In this document: positions 52,782 through 63,238 of the stretch, in pieces
Numbering within the stretch: the stretch's first letter is position 1
Layout of the letters: each line of letters begins with the position of its first letter
Source of the DNA: an uncultured Pelagibacteraceae bacterium
Lineage (GTDB): Bacteria > Pseudomonadota > Alphaproteobacteria > Pelagibacterales > Pelagibacteraceae
Length of the DNA stretch: 64,000 nucleotides
Direction: 5' to 3'
Assembly (NCBI GenBank): GCA_902589345.1
Contig: CACISU010000003.1
Coordinates: forward strand, 45,067-109,066
Position numbers and translations under genes: made by a program
The notes under the pieces: generated by a model
Seen by the model: only the letters and a program-made list of their open reading frames with translations
What the model was told of the DNA's origin: nothing
The model's database searches: none

Positions 52782-53771
52782 ATGAAAAATTTAAATAAAT
52801 TTTATTATTTATTCTTAATTTTCTGCCTATTAATATTTAATACAAAAGTTTTTTCAGACAACCATAATGTAAATGAGATACTAAAAATTATCCAACAAGA
52901 TTTAAAAACTTTGGAGAAAGCAGTATACTCAGACAATTTAAATTTAAGTGAAGGTGAAAATCAATCTTTAAACAGTATTGATCAAAATTCAGAAGAGGTG
53001 CTAACTAGACATTTGCTAAAATTATCTGATATAGAATCTCAATTTCAAGAACTAACGAATAGATTTGAAGAAATTAATTTTAAATTAGATAAACTATCAA
53101 GCAGATTAAGTAAAGTTCAAGCAGATAATCAACTGAGATTTCAACAATTAGAAAATAAAACAGTAAATTATAAATTAGAAAATAATGCCATTTCTTCAAA
53201 TGTTCAGAATGAAGAGAATATATTGCCAGGCTCATCGGAGCCCCAAGATCTTGGTGCAATTTCTTATAAAGATAATGAAACTAAGCTTGAAGATCAAGAA
53301 ACAGTTTCTATAGATGCAACTTCCACAGTTGTTACAGAACAATTTGAAGCAGAGGAAAAAATATTACCTGATACTACTCCAGAAAAACAATATGAATTTT
53401 CTACAAGTTTTTTAAAAGTTGGAGATTATAATACTGCAGAGAGAGCGTTTAGAGAATTTGTAATTACAAATCCAAATCATGATTTAGCTGGAAGTGCACA
53501 ATATTGGTATGCTGAAACATTTAGAATAAGACAACTATATACTGATGCAGCATCGGCTTATTTAGAAGGTTATCAAAAATATCCTAAAAGTGAAAAGGCT
53601 CCTGTAAATTTATTAAAACTTGGAGTATCATTAGTACAAATTGGAGAAAAAGATCAAGGTTGTTTAATGATCACAGGAGTTAAAAAACAGTATCCTGAAG
53701 CTAATCAATCTGTTCTTCAAAAAGCCAAATATGAAGAAAAAAAGTTTGAATGCAAAAAAGATAATTCATAA
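52782..53771 (+). CDS. cpoB: Tol-Pal associated protein CpoB/YbgF
   Basis: This 329-residue periplasmic protein has a signal peptide (YYLFLIFCLLIFNTKVFS), a coiled-coil part (about 85-125), an acidic linker, and a C-terminal TPR domain starting near residue 205 (YEFSTSFLKVGDYNTAERAF), with AQYWYAETF and a Cys-containing end. CpoB coordinates septal wall synthesis with outer-membrane constriction. It lies after pal as expected; its end overlaps tilS by 41 bases. Confidence 0.9.
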   Translation: MKNLNKFYYLFLIFCLLIFNTKVFSDNHNVNEILKIIQQDLKTLEKAVYSDNLNLSEGENQSLNSIDQNSEEVLTRHLLKLSDIESQFQELTNRFEEINFKLDKLSSRLSKVQADNQLRFQQLENKTVNYKLENNAISSNVQNEENILPGSSEPQDLGAISYKDNETKLEDQETVSIDATSTVVTEQFEAEEKILPDTTPEKQYEFSTSFLKVGDYNTAERAFREFVITNPNHDLAGSAQYWYAETFRIRQLYTDAASAYLEGYQKYPKSEKAPVNLLKLGVSLVQIGEKDQGCLMITGVKKQYPEANQSVLQKAKYEEKKFECKKDNS

Positions 53772-54789
53772 AAAACTATTAAGGTATCTTTTAGATTCTA
53801 GAGTAAAAAAGTTTTATAAAACTTTTGAAAAATCAATAATTTTAAATAATATCGAAAGTAAAAAATTTTTAGTTGCCTTATCAGGTGGACCAGACAGTTT
53901 GGCACTTACATATTTAGCTAAGTGCTATTCTATACTAAATAATTGTGATGTAAAATTTGTTCATATTGATCACAGGTTGAGAAGTTCTTCATCCTCAGAA
54001 GCAAATATTTTAAAAAACCTACTAAAAAAATTTGGTATAGACTGTAAAATCCTTGTATGGAAAGGTAAAAAACCAAAATCAAATATACAATCTATATCCA
54101 GAAGAAATAGGTATAATCTAATTTTTAAATATGCTTTAAAGAATAATTTTAAATATATTTTAATTGCTCATCATATAGATGACCTATATGAAAATTTTGT
54201 TATAAGATTAGTAAGAGGATCAGGCCTTAAAGGTCTAGTGTCTTTTAGTAAAAAAACAGTAAATTATAGTAGAAAGACAGTAATAATGAGACCATTATTA
54301 GAGATGAAAAAAGACAATCTAATTTTTTTGTCAAATAAAATTTTTAAAAAATATTTTAAAGATCCCACAAATAAAAATACAACTTTTGCAAGAACAAGAA
54401 TAAGAAATTTATTAACGAAATTAAAGCAAGAGGGTTTTGATGATAAAAAACTTAAACAAACAATTAAAAATTTATCTGATGCAGATAATTCTATAAATTA
54501 TTACGAAAATCAAAATATAAAATTAAATGTAAATTATCTAAAAAATAATTCAGCATATATTTTAAATGAAAGTTTTTTTAAACAACCTAATGAGGTAGTT
54601 TTCAGATCTTTTTCAAGTTTATTAAGAAAAGTTGGAGGGAAATATTATGCTGCTAGAGGAAAAAAAATTAATCAAACTATACATGATATAAATGTAAAAA
54701 AATTCAATAAAATGACATTATCTGGCTGTATAATTGAAAAAGTCAGTAATTCAGTAATCATTTATAGAGAAAATCGAGAAAAAAAGTAA
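53731..54789 (+). CDS. tilS: tRNA(Ile)-lysidine synthase
   Basis: This 352-residue protein has the PP-loop SGGPDSLAL (about 51-59), HIDHRLRSSS (about 79-88) and AHHIDDLYENF (about 147-157). TilS puts lysine on C34 of the AUA-reading tRNA-Ile. The start at ATG 53731 overlaps cpoB by 41 bases; an in-frame TTG at 53746 is an option. It comes before ftsH, as in many bacteria. Length is somewhat shorter than the E. coli enzyme (432). Confidence 0.92.
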   Translation: MKKKSLNAKKIIHKKLLRYLLDSRVKKFYKTFEKSIILNNIESKKFLVALSGGPDSLALTYLAKCYSILNNCDVKFVHIDHRLRSSSSSEANILKNLLKKFGIDCKILVWKGKKPKSNIQSISRRNRYNLIFKYALKNNFKYILIAHHIDDLYENFVIRLVRGSGLKGLVSFSKKTVNYSRKTVIMRPLLEMKKDNLIFLSNKIFKKYFKDPTNKNTTFARTRIRNLLTKLKQEGFDDKKLKQTIKNLSDADNSINYYENQNIKLNVNYLKNNSAYILNESFFKQPNEVVFRSFSSLLRKVGGKYYAARGKKINQTIHDINVKKFNKMTLSGCIIEKVSNSVIIYRENREKK

Positions 54790-54801
54790 AATTGTACTAA
54801 T

Positions 54802-54829
54802 TTGACACTTGTTTAATGCAGAATAATTC
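54802..54829 (+). promoter_or_regulatory. Promoter-like boxes upstream of ftsH
   Basis: A perfect TTGACA (54802-54807) is followed after 16 bases by TAATTC (54824-54829), 14 bases before the ftsH ATG. TTGACA is rare enough in this AT-rich sequence to be noted. The second box is a weak match, and the short leader is a concern. No clear heat-shock sigma box was seen. Confidence 0.4.
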
Positions 54830-54842
54830 TTAATTTATACAT

Positions 54843-56735
54843 ATGAATTTTAAAAATTTAGCAATGTGGGCAATAATAGTTTTTTTGACTATTGGCTTAT
54901 ATAATATGTTTAAAAACCCTCAAGGAAACATTAGTCAAAAAAATAATATAATATTTTCTGAATTCTTAACCCAAGTTGATAACGGGAGAGTTGTTGAAGT
55001 AGAAATTCAAGGAAATAATATTAAAGGGATAATGTCAGATGGAAAAATATTTACAACCTACTCACCAAATGACCCAAATTTAATTGAAAAATTATCTGCT
55101 AAAGGAGTAAGCATTTCTGCAGCACCTATTGAAGAAAAAATGCCCTCGCTATTAGGAGTATTACTCTCTTGGTTTCCAATGTTATTATTAATAGCAGTTT
55201 GGATATTCTTTATGAGACAAATGCAAGGCGGTAAGGGAGGTGCAATGGGCTTTGGAAGATCTAAAGCAAAAATGATGAATGAATTAAAAGGAAAAGTTAC
55301 ATTTAATGATGTGGCGGGAGTCGAAGAAGCAAAGGAAGAGGTTGAAGAAGTAGTCGAGTTTTTAAAAGATCCTAAAAAATTTAGTAGACTTGGTGGAAAA
55401 ATACCAAGAGGATGTTTGTTAGTGGGTCCTCCTGGAACGGGAAAAACTTTACTTGCGAGAGCAATAGCTGGAGAGGCCGATGTACCTTTCTTTACAATAT
55501 CAGGATCAGATTTCGTTGAAATGTTCGTAGGTGTTGGCGCATCTAGAGTAAGAGATATGTTTGAACAAGGAAAGAAACACTCACCCTGTATTATCTTTAT
55601 AGATGAAATTGATGCAGTTGGAAGGAGTAGGGGTGCAGGACTAGGAGGAGGAAATGATGAAAGAGAACAAACTTTAAATCAACTTTTAGTCGAAATGGAT
55701 GGATTTGACACAAATGAAGGAGTGATAATTATTGCAGCAACAAATAGACCAGATGTTTTAGACCCAGCACTTTTAAGACCAGGGAGATTTGATAGACAAG
55801 TTGTGGTTTCACTACCCGATATAATTGGAAGAGAGAAAATATTAAAAGTTCATTCAAAAAAAATATCGATGTCACCAGATATTAATTTAAGAACAATTGC
55901 TCGAGGAACACCCGGGTTTTCAGGAGCTGATCTAGCTAACTTAGTAAATGAGTCAGCGCTTCTTGCGGCTCGAAAAAATAAAAGAATAGTTACAAATGCA
56001 GAATTTGAAGAAGCAAAAGATAAAGTTATGATGGGTGCTGAAAGAAGATCAATGATTATGACTGAAGAGGAGAAAAAACTGACAGCATATCATGAGGCAG
56101 GTCATGCAATAGTAACAATTAATGAAAAAGCAGCTTACCCAATTCATAAGGCAACTATAATTCCAAGAGGAAGAGCATTAGGGATGGTAATGCAGTTACC
56201 TGAAAAAGATGAAGTGTCACAAACTAGAGAACAGCTACATGCGCAAATGGCAATTGCCATGGGAGGAAGGGTTGCAGAGGAAATTATTTTTGGAGATGAA
56301 AAAGTAACCACAGGTGCCACAAGTGATATTGAACAAGCAACAAAAAGAGCCAGAGCAATGGTAATGAGAGCAGGACTTAGCAAAGAATTGGGCCCAATAG
56401 CATACGGTGAAAATGAAGAAGAAGTATTTTTAGGTCGTTCAGTAGCTAGAACACAAAATATGTCAGAAGAAACTGCAAAAAAAGTTGATGCAGAAATAAA
56501 AAAGTTTGTTGAGAAAGGCTATGAAAGAGCAAAGAAAGTACTTACTGAAAAAATGGATGATTTACATAAACTAGCAAAAGCACTTCTTACTTATGAGACG
56601 TTATCAGGTGAAGAAATAGAAAATTTAATAAACAAAAATATTTATCCAGATAAAAAAGAAGATCTAAAAAGTGATGAGGGCGAACAAAGTTCGGCTCTTG
56701 GATCTATTGGACTAAAACCTAAAGTAGTTCATTAA
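54843..56735 (+). CDS. ftsH: ATP-dependent zinc metalloprotease FtsH
   Basis: This 630-residue membrane protease has two N-terminal membrane segments (about 4-22 and 100-122), Walker A GPPGTGKT (about 195-202), Walker [12 protein letters not shown], the SRH segment [18 protein letters not shown] (about 302-319), and the zinc site HEAGH (about 417-421). It degrades membrane proteins and regulators such as sigma-32; RpoH is encoded in the window at 61225. The neighbour tilS is usual. Confidence 0.98.
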   Translation: MNFKNLAMWAIIVFLTIGLYNMFKNPQGNISQKNNIIFSEFLTQVDNGRVVEVEIQGNNIKGIMSDGKIFTTYSPNDPNLIEKLSAKGVSISAAPIEEKMPSLLGVLLSWFPMLLLIAVWIFFMRQMQGGKGGAMGFGRSKAKMMNELKGKVTFNDVAGVEEAKEEVEEVVEFLKDPKKFSRLGGKIPRGCLLVGPPGTGKTLLARAIAGEADVPFFTISGSDFVEMFVGVGASRVRDMFEQGKKHSPCIIFIDEIDAVGRSRGAGLGGGNDEREQTLNQLLVEMDGFDTNEGVIIIAATNRPDVLDPALLRPGRFDRQVVVSLPDIIGREKILKVHSKKISMSPDINLRTIARGTPGFSGADLANLVNESALLAARKNKRIVTNAEFEEAKDKVMMGAERRSMIMTEEEKKLTAYHEAGHAIVTINEKAAYPIHKATIIPRGRALGMVMQLPEKDEVSQTREQLHAQMAIAMGGRVAEEIIFGDEKVTTGATSDIEQATKRARAMVMRAGLSKELGPIAYGENEEEVFLGRSVARTQNMSEETAKKVDAEIKKFVEKGYERAKKVLTEKMDDLHKLAKALLTYETLSGEEIENLINKNIYPDKKEDLKSDEGEQSSALGSIGLKPKVVH

Positions 56736-56741
56736 TCAATA

Positions 56742-57794
56742 ATGCAAAAATATTACACTAGGGCGTGTAATTTTTATTATGGAAGAAAGTCAGTTGAAAA
56801 AGTATTAAATAAGTCAGCTCTACCTCTTAACGATAATAATCTAATATCATTTGATAGCATAGAAATTATTTCAAGAAAAAATATTAAAAGGATAAATGTT
56901 AAAAAAATAAATTCATTAAAACCTTTTTTAAAAAAAAAAATTAAAAAAGATTTAAAAGAAATTATAAAAAAAAAAAAATTTAAAGGTTTAAATTTTTCAG
57001 ATGTTCCACTTTTAATGGGAATTATAAATTTAACACCTGATAGTTTCTCTGATGGAGGAAAATATAATAAAAAAAATAAAGGATTTCATCACGCAAAGTA
57101 CTTAATTAAAAAAGGATGTAAGATTTTAGATATTGGGGGAGAGTCCACAAGACCTGGAAGCAATGAAGTAGAAAAGAAAAAAGAATGGAAAAGAATAAAT
57201 ATTACTTTAAAAAAATTAAAAAAAATAAAAAAATTTGTTTCACTGGATACAAGAAAAAGTTGGATAATTAAAAAAGCAATTAATTATAAAATTAATTTGA
57301 TTAATGATGTTTCAGGCTTAAGTTATGATTCTAACACAATAAATATTTTGAAAGATTCTAAAATACCTTTTGTCATTCACCACATGAAAGGCAATCCCAA
57401 GACTATGCAAAAAAATCCAATTTATAAAAATGTACTTTTAGATATTTATGATTTTTTTGAAACCAAAATAAAAAAAATTAAATTAAATGGAATTAAGCAT
57501 GAAAACATAATTTTGGACCCAGGTATTGGTTTTGGTAAAAACTTGAAACATAATATTACTCTTATGAGTAAAATTTCTATTTTTCACTCCTTGGGTTTTC
57601 CTATAATGTTGGGAGTTTCTAGAAAAAGATTTATTAAAGATTTATCTGGAAACAACGATAGTAAAGAAAGATTAGGTGGAACAATATCTTCAAGTTTATA
57701 TGCTATGATGCAAGGTGTTCAAATATTAAGAGTTCATGATGTTAATGAAGTTAATCAGAGCTTAAAGGTTTTTAAATCATTAAAATTTTTATAA
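56742..57794 (+). CDS. folP: Dihydropteroate synthase with N-terminal extension
   Basis: This 350-residue protein has the DHPS motifs MGIINLTPDSFSDGG (from residue 92), ILDIGGESTRPGS (about 127-139), LINDVSGL and a C-terminal GVSRKRF. It joins pterin diphosphate and p-aminobenzoate in folate synthesis. The usual place of the first motif is near residue 10 to 20, so there is an extra N-terminal stretch of about 75 residues, Lys-rich, with no motif I know. It overlaps glmM by 1 base. Confidence 0.94.
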   Translation: MQKYYTRACNFYYGRKSVEKVLNKSALPLNDNNLISFDSIEIISRKNIKRINVKKINSLKPFLKKKIKKDLKEIIKKKKFKGLNFSDVPLLMGIINLTPDSFSDGGKYNKKNKGFHHAKYLIKKGCKILDIGGESTRPGSNEVEKKKEWKRINITLKKLKKIKKFVSLDTRKSWIIKKAINYKINLINDVSGLSYDSNTINILKDSKIPFVIHHMKGNPKTMQKNPIYKNVLLDIYDFFETKIKKIKLNGIKHENIILDPGIGFGKNLKHNITLMSKISIFHSLGFPIMLGVSRKRFIKDLSGNNDSKERLGGTISSSLYAMMQGVQILRVHDVNEVNQSLKVFKSLKFL

Positions 57795-59125
57795 TGTCTA
57801 AAAAATATTTTGGTACTGACGGAATAAGAGGAGAGGTAAATAAAGGAAACATTAATGGAGAAATGTTTTTCAGGTTTGGTCTTGCTGTAGGAACTTATTT
57901 TAAAAATATAAGAAAAACTAAACAAACTGCTATTATTGCAAAAGATACTAGATTATCCGGTTATGCTTTAGAGCCTGCATTAGTTTCAGGATTAGCTTCA
58001 GCTGGAATGCATGTTTACACATTAGGACCTTTACCGACAAATGGACTTGCAATGTTAACAAAAAAAATGAGAGCTAATATGGGAATTATGATAACCGCAT
58101 CTCATAATCCTTATTATGACAATGGATTAAAATTATTTGGACCTGATGGTCTAAAATTATCCGATAACATAGAGAGAAAAATTGAAAAATTAATTGACTC
58201 CAAAATAATTAAAAATTTATCAATTCCAAGCGCTCTCGGTAGAGTTAAGAGACTCGAAAATGCAAATGAAAAATATATTCAAATTTTAAAAAAAAATTTT
58301 CCTAAAAATTTTAGCTTAAGTGGAACAAAAATTGCAATTGATTGTGCAAACGGCGCTAGCTACAAGTCAGGCCCTAAACTATTTAAATCTTTAGGAGCTA
58401 AAGTTTATGATATAGGAACATCACCCAATGGTATTAATATTAATGATAATTGTGGATCCACATTCCCAGATAGGATTAAATTTTTGGTTAAAAAACACAG
58501 AGTAAATTTAGGTATAGCTCTTGATGGTGATGCAGATAGAATAATTTTATGTGATGAAAGAGGAAAAATAATTGATGGTGATCAGATCATTGCAATGTTA
58601 GCTAATAGGTGGAAAAGAAAAAAAATTCTAAAAGGAGGTGTTATAGGAACTTTAATGTCAAATTACGGTTTACAAAATTACTTAAAAAATCAAAGAATTA
58701 AATTTCTAAGAGCAAAAGTTGGCGATAGATATGTTAAAGAAAAAATGCAAAAAAAAAAATATAATTTAGGTGGAGAGCAGTCAGGACATATTATACTTGG
58801 TAAATTTGCAACTACAGGAGATGGTTTACTAGTAGCTTTAGAGGTTTTATTTTCAATGAGAAAAGGAAAAAAAGCCAGTGAATTGTTTAATAATTTTAAT
58901 CCAACTCCACAAATACTTGAAAATGTTATCGTTAAAGATAAATCTATAATTAATTCAGCCAAATGTAAAAAAGCAATTCTACTTGCCTCTAAATTAATAA
59001 AAAACCAAGGTAGAATGTTAGTTCGAAAATCTGGTACAGAGCCCAAAATAAGAATAATGGGGGAGTCGGATAATAAGGTTTTATTATCAAAATGTATTAA
59101 TATAGTAAAAAATTCTATCAAATAA
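57794..59125 (+). CDS. glmM: Phosphoglucosamine mutase
   Basis: This 443-residue protein starts KYFGTDGIRGEVN and has the phosphoserine loop MITASHNPYYDNGLK (about 97-111; catalytic Ser in TASHNP), the metal site DGDADR (about 244-249) and C-terminal RKSGTEPKIRIM. It converts glucosamine 6-phosphate to 1-phosphate, for peptidoglycan and lipid A. It is in an operon with folP and thiD. Length is normal. Confidence 0.97.
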   Translation: MSKKYFGTDGIRGEVNKGNINGEMFFRFGLAVGTYFKNIRKTKQTAIIAKDTRLSGYALEPALVSGLASAGMHVYTLGPLPTNGLAMLTKKMRANMGIMITASHNPYYDNGLKLFGPDGLKLSDNIERKIEKLIDSKIIKNLSIPSALGRVKRLENANEKYIQILKKNFPKNFSLSGTKIAIDCANGASYKSGPKLFKSLGAKVYDIGTSPNGININDNCGSTFPDRIKFLVKKHRVNLGIALDGDADRIILCDERGKIIDGDQIIAMLANRWKRKKILKGGVIGTLMSNYGLQNYLKNQRIKFLRAKVGDRYVKEKMQKKKYNLGGEQSGHIILGKFATTGDGLLVALEVLFSMRKGKKASELFNNFNPTPQILENVIVKDKSIINSAKCKKAILLASKLIKNQGRMLVRKSGTEPKIRIMGESDNKVLLSKCINIVKNSIK

Positions 59126-59126
59126 A

Positions 59127-59939
59127 GTGAAAGCTAAATCTAAAGTATTAATTATTGCAGGATCAGATTCATCTGGGGGAGCAGGAATTCAAGCAGATAT
59201 AAAAACTGTCACATCACTTGGATCTTATGCAATGACAGCAATAACTGCAGTTACGTCTCAAAATACTACAGGGGTATCTTCTATAATTCCAATCCCACCT
59301 ACTGAAATTTCAAAACAAATAGAATTTACCTCTAAAGATATAAGGCCTGATGCTATAAAAATAGGTATGTTGCATTCTGAACGAGTAATTAACTCAGTTT
59401 TAAAATCATTAAACAAAATCAAGGTAAAAAAAATTATTTTAGATCCAGTTATGGTTGCTAAGGGAGGTGCTAAATTAATAAATAACAATTCTATTAAAAT
59501 TTTAAAATCTAAACTAATTAAAAAAGTAACTCTTATAACACCTAACATCCCAGAAGCTGAAATTTTAACAAGATATAAAATTAAAAATATTAATGACATG
59601 ATTTATTCAGCAAAAAAATTGATAGATTCAGGAGCAAAAAATGTACTTCTTAAAGGTGGCCATCTAAAATCAAACATTATGTGTGATATTTTTTTGAACA
59701 AAAGTGAAATTTATTTTTTTAAAAATAAAAAGATTTATTCAAAAAATACACATGGAACAGGATGCACTCTATCAAGCGCTATAGCTACTTATTATTCGTG
59801 TGGAAAAACATTAAAGAAATCTTGTGAGATGGCAATCAAATATGTTAACCATGCAATTGACTCAGCTCCTAGATATGGAAAAGGGTTTGGGCCGATAAAC
59901 CATTTAAATACGATAAATATAAATAAAAATTTTAGATGA
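59127..59939 (+). CDS. thiD: Hydroxymethylpyrimidine (phosphate) kinase
   Basis: This 270-residue protein starts at GTG 59127 and has [18 protein letters not shown] (about 10-27), [10 protein letters not shown] and the C-terminal [13 protein letters not shown] (about 210-222), the anion hole and catalytic residues of ThiD. It phosphorylates HMP, then HMP phosphate, for thiamine. It begins 1 base after glmM and overlaps purA by 4. ThiE at 39678 uses its product. Confidence 0.95.
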   Translation: MKAKSKVLIIAGSDSSGGAGIQADIKTVTSLGSYAMTAITAVTSQNTTGVSSIIPIPPTEISKQIEFTSKDIRPDAIKIGMLHSERVINSVLKSLNKIKVKKIILDPVMVAKGGAKLINNNSIKILKSKLIKKVTLITPNIPEAEILTRYKIKNINDMIYSAKKLIDSGAKNVLLKGGHLKSNIMCDIFLNKSEIYFFKNKKIYSKNTHGTGCTLSSAIATYYSCGKTLKKSCEMAIKYVNHAIDSAPRYGKGFGPINHLNTININKNFR

Positions 59940-61228
59940 ATAATATAGTAGTTGTAGGATCACAATGGGGAGATGAGGGTAAAGGTAAAATTGTAGATTG
60001 GTTGTCAAGCAAGGCTGATATTATAATAAGATTTCAAGGAGGCCACAACGCAGGCCATACATTAGTAATTGATGGAACTACATACAAATTAAGGTTGTTA
60101 CCATCTGGAATAGTAAGGAAGAAAAAAATATCTATAATTGGGAATGGGGTAGTAATTGATCCTTGGGCTTTAATAGAAGAAATTAGTGAAATTCAGTCAA
60201 TGGGAGTCGAGATAACACCAAATAATTTAATAATTTCAGAAACTTCAAATTTGATATTGCCGTATCACAAAGAAATGGATGAGATGAGGGAAGATTTAGC
60301 AAAAAAAGAAAAAATTGGAACAACAAGAAGAGGTATAGGACCCGCTTACGAAGATAAAGTAGGAAGAAGAGCAGTTAGAATTATGGATTTAATTTCAGAA
60401 AAGAATTTAGAAAATAGATTGGAAAATGCACTTAGTCATCACAATTTTATAAGAAAAGGTATGGGTAAACAAATTTTTAATAAGGATTTACTTAAAAAAG
60501 ATTTACTTAAAATTGCTCCACATATTTTAAAATTTGTACAACCTGTTTGGAAAAAAATTGATGAATTTAAGGTACAAGGAAAAAAAATTCTTTTTGAAGG
60601 TGCTCAAGGTATTTTACTAGATGTAGATCATGGAACATATCCATATGTAACATCGTCAAATACCGTTGCTTCATCTGCTGCAACAGGATCAGGCTGTGGT
60701 CCAAATTCTGTAAACTATGTTTTAGGTATAACAAAAGCATATACTACCAGAGTGGGAGAAGGTCCATTCCCTACAGAATTAAAAAATGAAATTGGTGAGC
60801 ATTTAGGAAGTGTAGGCAAAGAATTTGGAACAGTTACCAGTAGAAAAAGAAGATGTGGATGGCTTGATGCTGTGCTAGTAAGACAATCAATTAAAATTTC
60901 AGGAATTAACGGAATAGCTTTAACTAAATTAGATGTATTGGATCAGTTAGATGAAATTAAAATGTGTGTTGCGTATGATTTAGATGGAAAAAAAATAGAT
61001 TATCTGCCCGCAACTCTAGAAGATCAGATAAAAATTAAACCAATTTATAAAATTTTTGAAGGCTGGAAAACATCCACTAAAGGAATAAAAGATTTTAAAA
61101 ATTTACCTGAAAATGCAAAAAATTATTTGTCTGAAGTGGAAAAGTTTATTGGGATAAAAATATCCAGCATTTCTACTGGTCCAGAAAGAAATGAAACCAT
61201 ATTAATTGAAGATCCCTTTGATATTTAA
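59936..61228 (+). CDS. purA: Adenylosuccinate synthetase
   Basis: This 430-residue protein starts [20 protein letters not shown], with the GTP-binding loop GDEGKGK and the IMP site GHNAGHT (about 38-44), and later GPFPTEL (about 275-281). It makes adenylosuccinate from IMP and aspartate. A 15-base tandem duplication lies at 60485-60514, encoding [10 protein letters not shown]. Its TAA and the rpoH stop share TTAA at 61225-61228. Confidence 0.97.
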   Translation: MNNIVVVGSQWGDEGKGKIVDWLSSKADIIIRFQGGHNAGHTLVIDGTTYKLRLLPSGIVRKKKISIIGNGVVIDPWALIEEISEIQSMGVEITPNNLIISETSNLILPYHKEMDEMREDLAKKEKIGTTRRGIGPAYEDKVGRRAVRIMDLISEKNLENRLENALSHHNFIRKGMGKQIFNKDLLKKDLLKIAPHILKFVQPVWKKIDEFKVQGKKILFEGAQGILLDVDHGTYPYVTSSNTVASSAATGSGCGPNSVNYVLGITKAYTTRVGEGPFPTELKNEIGEHLGSVGKEFGTVTSRKRRCGWLDAVLVRQSIKISGINGIALTKLDVLDQLDEIKMCVAYDLDGKKIDYLPATLEDQIKIKPIYKIFEGWKTSTKGIKDFKNLPENAKNYLSEVEKFIGIKISSISTGPERNETILIEDPFDI

Positions 61229-62112
61229 TTTGCAGGTAAAAGGTTTTTTGATTTAGCTGAATTAAGCATGTGTTTTTGTAATTTTTCAAAAGCTTTATTC
61301 TCAATTTGTCTAATTCTCTCTCTACTAATATTAAATTTTTTACTAAGATCTTCAAGTGTCAATGGTTCATCAGTTAGTCTTCTAGAGTAAAGTATTTGTT
61401 TTTCTCTATCATTTAAGATCTTTATAGAATCTTTTAATAAATCTTTTCTTTGTTCCATTTCTTCACTTTGTGCAAATTTAAGTTCTTGGTCCATTTCTTT
61501 ATCAACTATCCAATCTTGCCATTGATCACCATCTTCACCTATTGGTGCATTTAATGAGTGTTCCTTTCCTGACAATCTTCTATTCATTGAAACAACTTCA
61601 TCTTTACTTACATCAAGTTTTTTTGCAATTTCCGAAACATGTTCGTCTCTTAAATCTCCTTCAGTTTTTGGAGAAATTTGATTTTTAATTTTTTTTAGAT
61701 TAAAGAATAATTTTTTTTGTGCTGTAGTAGTTCCTATTTTTACTAAGCTCCATGATCGTAAAATATATTCTTGTATTGAAGCTTTAATCCACCACATCGC
61801 ATAAGTAGCCAATCTAAAACCTTTCTCAGGTTCAAATTTTTTAACAGCTTGCATTAAACCAATATTACCTTCAGAAATCATTTCGTTTACAGGAAGACCA
61901 TAACCTTTATAACCCATTGCTATTTTTGCTACTAATCTAAGATGACTAGTTACTAATTTTTCTGCAGATTTAAGATTTCCTGTTTCCTTCCAATTTTTTG
62001 CTAACATATATTCCTCTTCCGCAGCGAGTATTGGAAATTTTTTAATTTGAGCCAAATATGCTCCAAGACCACCTTCTGAAAGAGCAGGTAAATTATAATT
62101 CTTTGTGTTCAT
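61225..62112 (-). CDS. rpoH: RNA polymerase sigma-32 factor (RpoH)
   Basis: This 295-residue sigma-70-family protein has region 2 sequence [20 protein letters not shown] (about 71-90) then [20 protein letters not shown] (about 102-121). It has the RpoH-specific [22 protein letters not shown] (about 125-146, the RpoH box) and ends with a helix-turn-helix [18 protein letters not shown]. It directs heat-shock genes. It converges on purA, with a 4-base overlap. Length is normal for alphaproteobacterial RpoH. Confidence 0.95.
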   Translation of the reverse strand: MNTKNYNLPALSEGGLGAYLAQIKKFPILAAEEEYMLAKNWKETGNLKSAEKLVTSHLRLVAKIAMGYKGYGLPVNEMISEGNIGLMQAVKKFEPEKGFRLATYAMWWIKASIQEYILRSWSLVKIGTTTAQKKLFFNLKKIKNQISPKTEGDLRDEHVSEIAKKLDVSKDEVVSMNRRLSGKEHSLNAPIGEDGDQWQDWIVDKEMDQELKFAQSEEMEQRKDLLKDSIKILNDREKQILYSRRLTDEPLTLEDLSKKFNISRERIRQIENKAFEKLQKHMLNSAKSKNLLPAN

Positions 62113-62155
62113 ATTCGTTACTTATTTAATAAAGAAACTTAAATTTACAATCTTT

Positions 62156-63136
62156 TTATTTTACAGTCTTTCTTAACTTTTTTAGTATATTTTCAAGTTC
62201 TAAAGGCAATTTTGATTCAAATTCTATATATTTTTGGGACTTTGGGTGAATAAACCCTAATTTCATAGCATGTAAAAATTGCCTATCTAAATTTAAAATT
62301 AAATTTTTCAAATTTTCATCAACATATTTAATTTTTTTAAATTTTTTTTTATATTTTTGATCTCCAACAATATTATTTAATTTATAACTCATATGAACCC
62401 TTATTTGATGAGTTCTGCCTGTTTCTAGATTACATTCCACAAGACTAAATGTAGGCACTTTGCTATTTTCAAAAATTTCTAAAGTTTTATAATTAGTAAC
62501 TGCCCTTTTTCCCTTTGAAACGCCGACTTCCATCAACTGCCTATTTCTGGAACTTCTTTTTATAAGTGTTTCGATTTTACCTTTTTGAGGCCTTAACTTT
62601 CCCCATATTAATGCTTGATAAACTCTAGTAATTGAATGCTTGCTAAATTGTTTAGAAAGTTCTTCGTGGGCATAATTATTTTTTGCAACTACAATTAATC
62701 CCGAGGTATTCTTATCTATTCTATGAACAATGCCAGGCCTTAACTCTCCACCTATATTAGAATATTTTCTTCCCCTAAGGTTCATTAACGCATTAACAAT
62801 TGTATTATCATAATTTCCCGCTCCAGGATGAATAGATATTCCAGATGATTTATCAATCACAATTATATCATTATCTTCAAATTTGATGTTTAAATTATAG
62901 TCAAAAGGCTTAATAGATTCTTTTTTTATTTCTGGAATTTTTAAAATAATAGAATCTCCACTCAAAATTTTTTTTGAAGGATCTTCGATTAAGATATTAT
63001 TTATTTTTAGGTTTTTATTAATTATTAAATTTTTAATTTTAGTTCTGCTCAGCTTTCTTTCTTTATTTGCAATATATATATCGATTCTTTGATTAATCTC
63101 ATTTTCATTCACAATTAAATTAATGATATTTTTCAT
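62156..63136 (-). CDS. rluD: 23S rRNA pseudouridine synthase RluD
   Basis: This 326-residue protein has an N-terminal S4-like domain (RIDIYIANKERKLSRTKIKN, about 17-36) and a catalytic domain with HRIDKNTSGLIVVAKN (about 138-153, catalytic Asp) and LETGRTHQIRVHM (about 236-248). It makes pseudouridines in helix 69 of 23S rRNA. It is upstream of rpoH on the minus strand. Length is normal. Confidence 0.93.
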   Translation of the reverse strand: MKNIINLIVNENEINQRIDIYIANKERKLSRTKIKNLIINKNLKINNILIEDPSKKILSGDSIILKIPEIKKESIKPFDYNLNIKFEDNDIIVIDKSSGISIHPGAGNYDNTIVNALMNLRGRKYSNIGGELRPGIVHRIDKNTSGLIVVAKNNYAHEELSKQFSKHSITRVYQALIWGKLRPQKGKIETLIKRSSRNRQLMEVGVSKGKRAVTNYKTLEIFENSKVPTFSLVECNLETGRTHQIRVHMSYKLNNIVGDQKYKKKFKKIKYVDENLKNLILNLDRQFLHAMKLGFIHPKSQKYIEFESKLPLELENILKKLRKTVK

Positions 63137-63140
63137 AATT

Positions 63141-63146
63141 TATAAT
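63141..63146 (+). promoter_or_regulatory. TATAAT box upstream of tRNA-Arg
   Basis: A perfect TATAAT lies 14 bases before the mature tRNA 5' end, in the short gap after the divergent rluD gene. No clear -35 box is seen, and AT richness makes chance matches likely. Confidence 0.35.
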
Positions 63147-63159
63147 ATTAATACTATAT

Positions 63160-63236
63160 GCGTTCGTAGCTCAACTGGATAGAGCGCCAGATTTCGGCTC
63201 TGGAGGTTCAGGGTTCGACTCCTTGCGGGCGCACCA
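63160..63236 (+). tRNA. tRNA-Arg (TCG)
   Basis: The 77-base gene folds as a cloverleaf. The acceptor GCGTTCG pairs with CGGGCGC (two G-T wobbles), the anticodon stem is CCAGA/TCTGG with loop TTTCGGC, giving anticodon TCG for CGA codons, and the T arm has GGTTCGACTCC. CCA is encoded. It ends 2 bases from the stop of the converging permease gene. Confidence 0.93.
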
Positions 63237-63238
63237 AA

